The notes under the pieces are model-generated. The model was not told the origin of the DNA, did not search any database, and worked only from the letters and a program-made list of their open reading frames with translations. From positions 1 to 64,000 of the forward strand of contig CANCER010000013.1 in assembly GCA_947375135.1 (NCBI GenBank): a stretch of DNA of 64,000 nucleotides. The letters run 5' to 3'. Source of the stretch: Comamonadaceae bacterium (GTDB taxonomy: Bacteria > Pseudomonadota > Gammaproteobacteria > Burkholderiales > Burkholderiaceae_C). The position numbers were made by a program, and so were the translations under genes. Below, piece by piece: positions 18,009 to 25,541 of this stretch (its first letter is position 1; each line of letters opens with the position of its first letter).

Positions 18009-18911
18009 TCAGGCAGGGAAGACGCCGGTGGACAGGTAGCGATCGCCCCGGTCGCACACCACAAACACAATGGTGGCATCGGTTTCGCGTGCCGCAATCT
18101 GTTGCGCCACCCAGCAGGCACCGGCCGCGGAAATGCCGGCAAAAATGCCTTCCTCCCTGGCAAGGCGCCGGCACATATTTTCGGCGTCAGCTTGGCTGAC
18201 ATACACCAGTTCATCCACATTCGCCGGGTTGAAAATCTTGGGCAAATACGCTTGCGGCCACTTGCGAATGCCGGGGATGCGCGAGCCCTCGGACGGCTGC
18301 GCACCGATGATGCGGATGGCCGGATTTTTCTCTTTCAAAAACTGGGACACGCCGGTAATCGTTCCGGTGGTGCCCATGGCGCTCACAAAGTGCGTGACCC
18401 GGCCGTGGGTGTCGGCCCAGATCTCGGGGCCGGTGGTTTCGTAATGGGCGCGCGGATTATCGGCATTGGCAAACTGGTCAAGCACCACGCCCTGCCCTTC
18501 GCGCACCATCTTGTCGGCCAGGTCGCGGGCGTATTCCATGCCGCCGCTCTTGGGTGTGAGGATGAGTTCGGCACCAAAGGCCTTCATGGTCTGCACACGT
18601 TCGATCGACAAATCCTCCGGCATGATGAGGATCATGCGATAGCCCTTGATGGCGGCCGCCATGGCCAGGGCAATGCCGGTGTTGCCGGAGGTGGCCTCAA
18701 TGAGCGTGTCGCCGGGTTTGATTTCACCGCGCTCCTGTGCCCGCTGAATCATGCTGAGCGCGGGCCGGTCTTTCACCGAGCCGGCCGGATTATTTCCCTC
18801 CAGCTTGCCCAGCACCACGTTGTTGCGTTGGGCATTTTCCTGTGCGCCTATGCGCTGCAGGGCAGCCAAGGGAGTTTTTCCGATTGCGTCTTCGATGGTG
18901 GGATAGTTCAT
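18009..18911 (-). CDS. cysM: cysteine synthase B
   Basis: A 300-residue fold-type II PLP enzyme. The PLP lysine is K47 in NPAGSVKDRP. The substrate-binding loop (EATSGNTGIALA) and phosphate-binding Gly loop (SAMGTTGTITG) are present. The CysM-type start (IEDAIGKTPL) and length distinguish it from CysK. It makes cysteine from O-acetylserine and sulfide or thiosulfate. It is followed by the TusA-like gene, and tRNA-Leu is divergent 40 bp upstream. Confidence 0.95.
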   Translation of the reverse strand: MNYPTIEDAIGKTPLAALQRIGAQENAQRNNVVLGKLEGNNPAGSVKDRPALSMIQRAQERGEIKPGDTLIEATSGNTGIALAMAAAIKGYRMILIMPEDLSIERVQTMKAFGAELILTPKSGGMEYARDLADKMVREGQGVVLDQFANADNPRAHYETTGPEIWADTHGRVTHFVSAMGTTGTITGVSQFLKEKNPAIRIIGAQPSEGSRIPGIRKWPQAYLPKIFNPANVDELVYVSQADAENMCRRLAREEGIFAGISAAGACWVAQQIAARETDATIVFVVCDRGDRYLSTGVFPA

Positions 18912-18951
18912 GCCCTTAAATGTGCCATAATTTGATTAGTTTCTCATTCCA

Positions 18952-19036
18952 GCCCGGGTGGTGAAATTGGTAGACGCAGGGGACTCAAAATCCCCCGCCG
19001 CAAGGCGTGCCGGTTCGATTCCGGCCCCGGGCACCA
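18952..19036 (+). tRNA. tRNA-Leu (anticodon CAA)
   Basis: An 85-nt class II tRNA with acceptor stem GCCCGGG/CCCGGGC, discriminator A and an encoded CCA at 19034-19036. The D-arm begins TGGTGAAATTGGTAGACGC, typical of tRNA-Leu. The anticodon stem GGGGA/TCCCC encloses loop CTCAAAA, giving anticodon CAA for UUG codons. A long variable arm (GCCGCAAGGCGT) and T-arm GGTTCGATTCC follow. It sits at the junction between core genes and the mtr-type cluster. Confidence 0.97.
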
Positions 19037-19070
19037 TCTGACGATTTCAGACGGTAGCAAGTAATGTAAA

Positions 19071-19106
19071 AACCCGCAACGCCGAGCCGGCGTTGCGGGT
19101 TTTTTG
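19071..19106 (+). terminator. Rho-independent terminator after tRNA-Leu
   Basis: A strong GC-rich hairpin (ACCCGCAACGCC paired with GGCGTTGCGGGT, short loop GAGCC) is followed by T6. It is about 35 bp downstream of the tRNA 3' end and should end its transcript. Confidence 0.88.
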
Positions 19107-19110
19107 TTGT

Positions 19111-19240
19111 TTTACGCACATTTGACCTTGGCAGCAGCCTTCGTTGCCTTTGGGCAGTTCGGGTATTCCGGTCGATAGCGGACGATGTCGAAATACACGT
19201 TCAAGTATCCTTGGTCAGATGGGCTCAGAACCATGGGCCT
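19111..19240 (-). pseudogene. possible C-terminal relic of an unidentified gene
   Basis: The minus strand reads as an open frame ending in stop 19112-19114, with a coding-like sequence (YLNVYFDIVRYRPEYPNCPK) and a Lys/Ala-rich tail KATKAAAKVKCA. A Met at 19234 could start a 40-residue ORF, but there is no clear ribosome binding site. The frame loses coherence at about 19240, exactly where a plus-strand IS66-like coding remnant begins. I read it as the tail of a gene cut by an insertion; the protein is not recognised. Confidence 0.35.
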
Positions 19241-19322
19241 ATTGAGGGACGTGCTGGCAGTACTGCCTGCTCACATGAACAGCCGCATTGACGAACTGCG
19301 ACCCCTCCGCTGGCAATCCTGA
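19239..19322 (+). mobile_element. IS66-family transposase C-terminal remnant
   Basis: The plus-strand frame ending TGA at 19320-19322 encodes LLRDVLAVLPAHMNSRIDEL then RPLRWQS. This matches the conserved IS66 TnpC tail (consensus about YLRDVL..LP.HPNSRIDELLPHRW). No upstream transposase sequence or accessory tnpA/tnpB remains in this window. It marks a past insertion and deletion between tRNA-Leu and the electron-transfer cluster. Confidence 0.6.
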
Positions 19323-19373
19323 TGCGGAATCGGCTAGGGTCAAGGTGGAGAGCCAAGTCGCTTTTGGCGCGGC

Positions 19374-19406
19374 TAAAAAAACCCGGCCACCTTTACAGGT
19401 GCCGGG
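19374..19406 (-). terminator. Rho-independent terminator of the mtr-type operon
   Basis: On the minus strand, CCCGGCACCT and AGGTGGCCGGG pair with one bulged base around a TGTAA-type loop. They are followed by seven T. It is 24 bp after the mtrB stop and should end the operon transcript. Confidence 0.85.
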
Positions 19407-19429
19407 CCAGGAAAGTTTATCCTTGTTAC

Positions 19430-21802
19430 TTAAAATTTCCGGACATAAGAAACACCGACAAAGGTGACGGACTGGTTGGGGTTACTGACGGTTGTATTGT
19501 CAGAATATACAAACGGTACACCGTTGTATGACCACTGCCAATCATCGGACTTCAACTCTTGATAAGCCATATTGACCTTCACCGACGACTTCTTGTCCAA
19601 GTCATACACACCGTACAGGTTCAGCTTAACCGAGTTGTACGTAATGGTCGGCAGATAGTTCCCACCCGGACTTCTCGTACCGTTATATCCGCCAATATTT
19701 CCGGCCAGATTTGCGTTGGTAAGCGTTCCTTGTGCTGCCAGACCTGCAACAGTTGGAGCAACAAAATTCTGCAAAGTAGTTACGTCGTCGGCTGCTAATA
19801 CATCGAAGCCAACCAAGAAGCCAGGAGATACCTTGCCTTTTACGGACAAACCAAATGTGTTCGTCAAATTCTTGGTGTCATCGCCAAGTCCACTCTTATT
19901 GACACTCCAACGACTTTCACTGTGAGTCCAGTAACCGCCGATTTGCCAAACTTCTGACACCTTGTAACTGGCATCCAAAGTTACCGAATCATTGGAGACT
20001 GTTCGGGCACCCGGTTGTATCGCAATCACTTGCGTAGTCACCGGTGTCCATGCTCTTTTGTAGTCATCCTGAGCGTGCTCCAGCACTGCTTGCACCGAAA
20101 GGTTTTCGCTAGGATCCCAGTCCATATTTGCACGTAACTTCGTCCTGTCACGATCCATATACATATCGGGCAACACATAAGCACCATCGGCAGCCTTGAC
20201 AACAACCGTATTACCCTTCGCGTTGTCTCCGCTTTTCCAATCATCCCCGCTACGACGCACCTTGTACTCCATGCTTAACGCACCACTGAGGTCTTCGGCC
20301 ATGGCCTTTCGGAAACCCAAATGCAGGCCACTCTCATCCGTAGTCTCGCGAACTAACAGACCACCTGTTCCATAAATCGCCGTGTTATTAGGTAACACGG
20401 GATTCTTTTTACGTTCCCACTCAGCACCAGCAAGTACTGAGTAACCTGCTGCTAACCGATAGGTAGCATCAAACTTGGCGTCAGTACGTTGTTGCGAACC
20501 TGATGCCCAGTTGTTTGTGGCATCCAAGGCAGCACCGGTCTTACCGTAGTTATAAACACGCACTGCGGTCATGTCATTACGGTCTTCATAGCGCAGGCTG
20601 GCATTGACCGAGAGATCTTTCACCGGCCGCATGGCCAAGCCGAACTGCAGAAGAGTCGTGTCGAGCGCACCGCCCAAGCTTGCAGGGGCTGTAATGGATG
20701 GCGACAAACCTATTCCGGCAAAGCCTTCATCCTGGGTGGCATGGGTATAAGACAACTTGAAGTTGGTGCGCGTGGTGTCCGAATACGCATAGGTGCCACT
20801 GAAGTACAACTGGTGCGCTTGATTATCTGCAGGTAGTGCGACCGCAGATGATGCAATCTGCTGAATCGTACATGCACCAGTCAAATTAGCACATCCAAGC
20901 AGAGTTGCGCCACCATCCCACAATGCACCACGGTTGAGTGTACCCGGCACGACAGGTGTGAGACTGCCCATATTATTGGTATAGAAAGAGCCGTAATAGC
21001 CACCAGTAACAGCTAATTTGTCATGGCTGAAATTTAACTTGGTGTCGATCGTACGGATGTTCGAATCAATCGGTTCCGGTGTCAGCAAAAGTGCCACGTT
21101 GCCGCCAAGAGCACCTGCACCTTGTGTGGGGCTGTAAATCATGTCACTGGAAGTGATGCCCACGCGACCAAACATGCGTGCACCCTTCTTGTCTTCGTTC
21201 CGGAAATTGACTTCCAGTTGCAGACCAGGTGATATCCACTTGTCACCACCGATGCCAAGGGCCGTACGCTTGAGCTTCAAATTCTCATCATGGCCAGCAA
21301 CTCCATTGCTGGCGGCTAATCCTGTTGCTGCAGCATATCCGGCAGGCATAGCTGGCGTCTTGATCAGATTGATAACTGGGCTGGAAGTCCCAATTCCGGT
21401 CATACCGGTATTAATGACATAAGGATCGTTACGAACAATCTCGTTGTAATCAACACCAAACTTCCAGTCGCCCTGCACTTGACGGGAGAAATTCAAGTCC
21501 CTTGTGTCCAGACCTAAATTACGGCCTGAAATATTGGTCCACGTGCCAGTCGCGTCGTCGCGCGTGACCGACTCGAAGTCAAGTAAGACGGCGCCGTCTT
21601 TGTTCAGGCCGGTGTATTGGCCAAAGCGCCTGGCATTGCTTTCGCCACTGATAGCGCCGGCACCGACCGATACCGAACTCCCATTAGGCGAGATCAGCGC
21701 TTGCACCTCCTCCGTTTGCTGGGCGTACGAGTTTCCGAACGCCACCAAAAGTGCAGCGGCAAGTGGAGCCAGTTTCAATTCAAAAAAGTGATTCTTAGAC
21801 AT
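19430..21802 (-). CDS. mtrB: MtrB/PioB-family outer-membrane beta-barrel of a porin-cytochrome conduit
   Basis: A 790-residue protein with a Sec signal peptide (cleavage about SYA-QQ, residue 27) and alternating amphipathic strands throughout. It ends in the aromatic YVRKF typical of outer-membrane barrels. Size and strand pattern fit the MtrB/MtoB/PioB barrel that sheathes decaheme MtrA so that electrons cross the outer membrane. The N-terminal CxxC of Shewanella MtrB is absent; the only Cys pair lies in an internal loop (LLGCANLTGAC). It has AGGAG 6 bases before its start and begins 12 bp after mtrA, so the two are coupled. Base composition is visibly lower in GC than flanking core genes, consistent with acquisition. 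Symbol by homology type, not proven orthology. Confidence 0.88.
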   Translation of the reverse strand: MSKNHFFELKLAPLAAALLVAFGNSYAQQTEEVQALISPNGSSVSVGAGAISGESNARRFGQYTGLNKDGAVLLDFESVTRDDATGTWTNISGRNLGLDTRDLNFSRQVQGDWKFGVDYNEIVRNDPYVINTGMTGIGTSSPVINLIKTPAMPAGYAAATGLAASNGVAGHDENLKLKRTALGIGGDKWISPGLQLEVNFRNEDKKGARMFGRVGITSSDMIYSPTQGAGALGGNVALLLTPEPIDSNIRTIDTKLNFSHDKLAVTGGYYGSFYTNNMGSLTPVVPGTLNRGALWDGGATLLGCANLTGACTIQQIASSAVALPADNQAHQLYFSGTYAYSDTTRTNFKLSYTHATQDEGFAGIGLSPSITAPASLGGALDTTLLQFGLAMRPVKDLSVNASLRYEDRNDMTAVRVYNYGKTGAALDATNNWASGSQQRTDAKFDATYRLAAGYSVLAGAEWERKKNPVLPNNTAIYGTGGLLVRETTDESGLHLGFRKAMAEDLSGALSMEYKVRRSGDDWKSGDNAKGNTVVVKAADGAYVLPDMYMDRDRTKLRANMDWDPSENLSVQAVLEHAQDDYKRAWTPVTTQVIAIQPGARTVSNDSVTLDASYKVSEVWQIGGYWTHSESRWSVNKSGLGDDTKNLTNTFGLSVKGKVSPGFLVGFDVLAADDVTTLQNFVAPTVAGLAAQGTLTNANLAGNIGGYNGTRSPGGNYLPTITYNSVKLNLYGVYDLDKKSSVKVNMAYQELKSDDWQWSYNGVPFVYSDNTTVSNPNQSVTFVGVSYVRKF

Positions 21803-21814
21803 GTTCTGCTCCTA

Positions 21815-22786
21815 TTAACGCAAGAAGAAGGCTGGTGGCAGAAGGTTCTGACCGCCATTGGGGTTGTTGCTGCCGTGAATTTCGGTGTGGCAGTTCAAGC
21901 ATCCACGTGCCTGTTCGATGTAGGTATTGGCTTTACCAATCGTTGTGGCAGCAGGCGCGATACCAGCAACACCAGGTGTTCCGTGACCGCTGTGGCATTG
22001 GTAGCACACCATAGGTGGGCGAGCCTTCAACAGATTGTCGGCAGTTGCACCGTGTGGCTGGTGGCAATTACTGCAATCATCAGTTACAGGCCGATGGTTG
22101 TGCACGAACGGGCCGCGCTTTTCCATGTGGCAGGTGTAGCAGGTTTCAACTACGCTATCGCGTTTCATCAGCTTGGGGCCAGCAGAGCCGTGGGCATTGT
22201 GGCAATCCGAGCAGGACACTTTGCCTTCAGGTGTCGGGTGGTGAGACTGCTTATTGAACTGTGCGCGCTGCTCTTTGTGGCATGCGTAGCAGACTTCAGG
22301 CTGGGTGCGTTTGTCACGCACCTTGTCATGGGCTGCATGCACTTCGTGGCAGGATGTGCAAGACACATCTGCTGCTTCGTGTGCGCTACCAACCCACAAG
22401 TGACGCTTGGAGTCATTCTGGTGGCATGTGGTGCAAGCCACATTTTTCTCAGCCGCAGTGTTCTTGCTCTTCTTGCCAAAAGTGCGATCCGGAGCTGGCG
22501 GCTTGGCGCTGCCCTTGTAGCCGATGTGTGCGGCACTGTCGCCGTGGCAGCTGGTACAGCTTGGGGTACGTCCGTCAGCACGGGTGCCATGCTTGGTTTT
22601 ACCGATTGCCAGGACTCCAGGGGAGTCGGACTCGTCGTGGCAGGCGGTGCACTTGGCATCGCCGTTCAGCACCAGGTCTTTGGGTGCATCGGCAGCATAT
22701 GCCGCCCCACCCAGCAACGCCGTTCCCAGCGTGACGCATTGCAATGCACGCACGATCACTTGCTTGATTCTTGATAATTTTGTCAT
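21815..22786 (-). CDS. mtrA: periplasmic decaheme c-type cytochrome, MtrA/MtoA/PioA/DmsE family
   Basis: About 323 residues with a signal peptide (cleavage near AYA-AD) and exactly ten CxxCH heme motifs, the first at C47 and the last ending at His301 (numbered from an ATG one codon upstream). The number of hemes and the length match MtrA-family decahemes, which form a linear heme wire inserted in the MtrB barrel. Two adjacent ATG codons occur (22789 and 22786). The second is preferred because AGAGG then lies at 6-base spacing. It is followed by mtrB after 12 bp and preceded by the nine-heme/cytochrome b gene. Direction of electron flow (Fe(II) oxidation or Fe(III)/electrode reduction) cannot be read from the sequence. 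Confidence 0.93.
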   Translation of the reverse strand: MTKLSRIKQVIVRALQCVTLGTALLGGAAYAADAPKDLVLNGDAKCTACHDESDSPGVLAIGKTKHGTRADGRTPSCTSCHGDSAAHIGYKGSAKPPAPDRTFGKKSKNTAAEKNVACTTCHQNDSKRHLWVGSAHEAADVSCTSCHEVHAAHDKVRDKRTQPEVCYACHKEQRAQFNKQSHHPTPEGKVSCSDCHNAHGSAGPKLMKRDSVVETCYTCHMEKRGPFVHNHRPVTDDCSNCHQPHGATADNLLKARPPMVCYQCHSGHGTPGVAGIAPAATTIGKANTYIEQARGCLNCHTEIHGSNNPNGGQNLLPPAFFLR

Positions 22787-22837
22787 CATTTACCTCTGTT
22801 CTTTCAATTGAACAACTTACTCTTTATCGAACTCTCT

Positions 22838-24847
22838 TTAGCCCACATGCAGGCTGGTCACAAACCCGTTGACGACCAGCACCAACAAAGTCAAACCAGC
22901 AGCAATCAGTACCAGGCCCAGGATCTTGGATCGACGGGTCATGGGTTGTGATGGACCATCCACCAGCAACTTCTCCAGTTCACCCGAGTCCAGCAGGCGC
23001 TGGTATTGGGCCGGGTGGTCTGCGCGGAACTCTTCCAGGGACTGCAGGCCGGTGAACATGACGATGTCAGGCGGTGGCAGCTTGTCCGGGCGGAAGTGGT
23101 TGTTGAAGAAGTGCACGGTGAACAGGAACACTGCCGCAAGGAAGGCCTCTTCGCCGTGCACCACGGTTGCGATGTTGAAGATCCAGCCTGGCAGGAACTT
23201 GGCCGTGATGGTCGGGAAGGCCAGCATGATGCCGCTGCTACCAATGATGGACACACCCCAGAACACGGCCCAGTAGTCGAACTTCTCAAAGTAGGTCCAG
23301 CGCTCAAAGCGGGGCTTGGGGCCCATGCCCAGGAACCACTTGAACATACCGATGCAATCAGCCAGATCTTTCCAGTTGGGGATCAGCGAGTTGGGGCCGA
23401 ACCAGCGGAAGGTCTTGTCGCGCAGCAGGCTTTGCATCACATACACAAAGTGGATGGCAAAGATGCCGATGAACAGAGACGCTGCCACCCGGTGGATGAT
23501 GGCCAGGCCATGGGTGCCACCCAGCATGGACGCCACCACAGGTGCCCACTTGGTCTGCGAGAACAGCGCCGAGGTTCCCGTCAACACCAGGGTCATGGTG
23601 ATCAGGGCGAAGGCCAGGTGGGCAATGCGCCAGCCCACCGGGAAGCGTTGGAAGAATTTCTGTTCCTGGACGATGCCGTCAGTGCGTACATGCGGCACGG
23701 CGACGTGTGACTTGCGGTCCTGCCATTCGCGGTAGTACCACAGGCCGGAGTGTGCCCAGAAGAAGGCAAACACCAGAATCAGCAGGCCTTGCATGAACTT
23801 GGTGACGATCCACATTTGCGGGTACTTGGCAAAGTCGTGTGCGTTGGCGTGGGGCCCAAAGCTCACAAAGCCTTCGGTGGCCAGCTCACGCTTTTTGCCG
23901 TCATGGCAAGCCTGGCAAGTCTTGAGGCGGTTGGCCACATTGATCTTGGACTTGGGGTCGCTGGCGGGCAGGATGTCATGGCTACCGTGGCAGTTGTAGC
24001 ACTTGGCCGTGTCCGCACCGCCGAGCTTGTTGGCCTGACCGTGGTAGGTGTCGCGATACGAAGCCAGGTTGTCCTTGTGGCAGCTGCCGCACTCTTCCGT
24101 CACCAGCAGCTTGAAGCTGTTGAGCGAGGTGTTGGTGATCTCGTGCGTGGTGTGGCAGTTGATGCACACCGGGGCTTTGTCGTTCTTCTTGTCCAGCAAT
24201 TCGGTGCCGTGGATCGACGCGGAATAGGTCTCCAGTTGGTCGTCGTGGCAGCTGCCGCACAGTTGCGGCACATCACGACGCCATTCTGCATATTGCGCGC
24301 TCTTCTTGTCAGCGGGCACATTGAAGGCATGGGTGTCATGGCACTGGGTGCAACTGGCCTTGGGCAAGGACGGTGTGTCTTTGTCCGGCTGCGCGTGGAA
24401 TGACTTCTTATAAGCCTCTATGTTTTTAGCGACCGTTTCCAAGCGCGGCTTGTCTCCAGCAGCGCCTGCCTTCTTGGCCTCTTCCCAGAGCCCTTCATGG
24501 CAGCTTGCGCAGTCAGGCGACTTGGCAGTGCTTCTTTGGTGGGGAGCGGCGCTGTCCACGATGTCGGTATGGCAAGCCACGCACTGCATCTTGGCATGCA
24601 CGCTCTTGCCAAACTTGTCGTTGCTGACGCCCTTGACGGTGTGCTTGTCGCCACCGATGCCAGGCATTTCAATCTTGCCTTTTTTGCTGTCGTGGCAAGT
24701 CAGGCAAGTCGCGTTGTCGAGCTTGGGTTCAGGTGCAGTGACCTTTGCAGCACTGCTGCCGGCTGCAAAAGCCGGCAACGCCGTCAGCACCCCGGACAGA
24801 CTGATGAGGGATGCCAGGATCCAGAGTAGTAAACGACTTTTATGCAT
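22838..24847 (-). CDS. nine-heme cytochrome c fused to b-type membrane cytochrome (CbcL-like quinone oxidoreductase)
   Basis: A 669-residue protein with a signal peptide (to about residue 28). A periplasmic domain to about residue 330 carries nine CxxCH motifs. The C-terminal half has about six transmembrane helices including candidate b-heme His residues (WRIAHLAF, IIHRVAAS, FAIHFVYV, FTVHFFNNH). This domain order and heme count resemble CbcL of Geobacter, an inner-membrane quinol:cytochrome c oxidoreductase used for low-potential Fe(III) reduction. It would take the place of CymA in linking the quinone pool to MtrA. It lies between the monoheme cytochrome and mtrA genes on one strand with short gaps and no terminators. 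Orthology to CbcL is inferred from architecture. Confidence 0.85.
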   Translation of the reverse strand: MHKSRLLLWILASLISLSGVLTALPAFAAGSSAAKVTAPEPKLDNATCLTCHDSKKGKIEMPGIGGDKHTVKGVSNDKFGKSVHAKMQCVACHTDIVDSAAPHQRSTAKSPDCASCHEGLWEEAKKAGAAGDKPRLETVAKNIEAYKKSFHAQPDKDTPSLPKASCTQCHDTHAFNVPADKKSAQYAEWRRDVPQLCGSCHDDQLETYSASIHGTELLDKKNDKAPVCINCHTTHEITNTSLNSFKLLVTEECGSCHKDNLASYRDTYHGQANKLGGADTAKCYNCHGSHDILPASDPKSKINVANRLKTCQACHDGKKRELATEGFVSFGPHANAHDFAKYPQMWIVTKFMQGLLILVFAFFWAHSGLWYYREWQDRKSHVAVPHVRTDGIVQEQKFFQRFPVGWRIAHLAFALITMTLVLTGTSALFSQTKWAPVVASMLGGTHGLAIIHRVAASLFIGIFAIHFVYVMQSLLRDKTFRWFGPNSLIPNWKDLADCIGMFKWFLGMGPKPRFERWTYFEKFDYWAVFWGVSIIGSSGIMLAFPTITAKFLPGWIFNIATVVHGEEAFLAAVFLFTVHFFNNHFRPDKLPPPDIVMFTGLQSLEEFRADHPAQYQRLLDSGELEKLLVDGPSQPMTRRSKILGLVLIAAGLTLLVLVVNGFVTSLHVG

Positions 24848-24906
24848 GTTGTTGAACTTTTGTTACCAAGCTAGGCAGTTAAACCAAAGGTGTTTTGCTG
24901 CAAGAA

Positions 24907-25275
24907 CTATTGCGACAGAATCCACTGGGCCAGGTTCTTCAGCGCCTTGGCGTCTTTGGTATCAATGATCTTGTGGTCTTCTTCGGTGCCGTCTTCGAGC
25001 TTGACCTTGTTGCCGCTGGTGATGTTGTGGATGATTTTTTCTTCACCCTCAGCTTTGCCCTTGTATTTGGCGGCTACCTTTTTGTAGGAAGGGCCTTTCT
25101 TGGTCTTGTCGATGGCGTGGCATTTGAAGCAATCGTTCTTCTTTGCCAAAGCCATGGCGCCGTCTGCGTCGATGTCTGCAGCCATCGCAGAGCCGGACAG
25201 ACCCAGGAATGCGGCCATGGCCAGGGGAGCCAAGATGGCGGATAGTTTGAATGAGGTAGGAGCAGTGAAGGTCAT
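24907..25275 (-). CDS. periplasmic monoheme class I-like cytochrome c without a Met ligand
   Basis: A 122-residue protein with a signal peptide (cleavage at AMA-AD, about residue 33), one CFKCH motif and a C-terminal helix ending AQWILSQ, as in c5/c551-type cytochromes. There is no Met anywhere after the heme motif. Where family members have the axial Met loop, this one has DGTEEDHKII, so His (from DHK, or from IIHN) probably ligates the heme. That would lower its potential. The start at 25275 is chosen for GGAAAG about 8 bases upstream; a longer frame begins at 25296. It is the first gene of the cluster and is probably the periplasmic shuttle between the nine-heme quinone oxidoreductase and MtrA. 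Confidence 0.85.
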   Translation of the reverse strand: MTFTAPTSFKLSAILAPLAMAAFLGLSGSAMAADIDADGAMALAKKNDCFKCHAIDKTKKGPSYKKVAAKYKGKAEGEEKIIHNITSGNKVKLEDGTEEDHKIIDTKDAKALKNLAQWILSQ

Positions 25276-25541
25276 GAGCAGGTCTTTCCGAAGCAAGCTT
25301 CCAGATAGGGTTTACGGATATTTACAGTTGGGACATTGTCGCGACGGGAAATGCCGAAACTCATAGGAACGCGCCGAATCTGACCATAGGAAAATTCCTA
25401 TTCAAACTCGGGCATTGCCTCAATTCATAAACATTGATCTGCGACAAGTCCCTGAAACGGGAGGTCGCGTAGGCTTGCTGTTTCGCTTGCCAATTTCCTG
25501 CAGCCATTGCGGCGCGCAGGACGACATGCAACCCTGGCGGG
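25276..25541. other. upstream control region of the mtr-type cluster
   Basis: A 266-bp gap between the response regulator stop and the monoheme cytochrome start, both on the minus strand. It holds a perfect 7-2-7 inverted repeat (25386-25401), a second ATAGGAA half-site at 25363-25369 and no credible gene. I see no obvious terminator for the regulator gene and no clear sigma-70 hexamers at consensus. Confidence 0.5.
25386..25401. promoter_or_regulatory. 7-2-7 palindrome, candidate NarL-type response regulator site
   Basis: ATAGGAA-AA-TTCCTAT is a perfect inverted repeat of two 7-base arms with a 2-base spacer, the geometry of NarL-family dimer sites. A third ATAGGAA lies 23 bp closer to the gene (25363-25369). 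The palindrome is about 110 bp upstream of the first gene of the cytochrome operon and directly downstream of a NarL-family regulator gene. That this regulator binds here is inference. Confidence 0.55.

Noticed and set aside
19430-24847. Surface decaheme cytochrome (MtrC/OmcA type) in the cluster
   Set aside because: No lipoprotein decaheme gene exists on either strand between 18.9 and 28.8 kb; only MtrA-type and nine-heme proteins are present.
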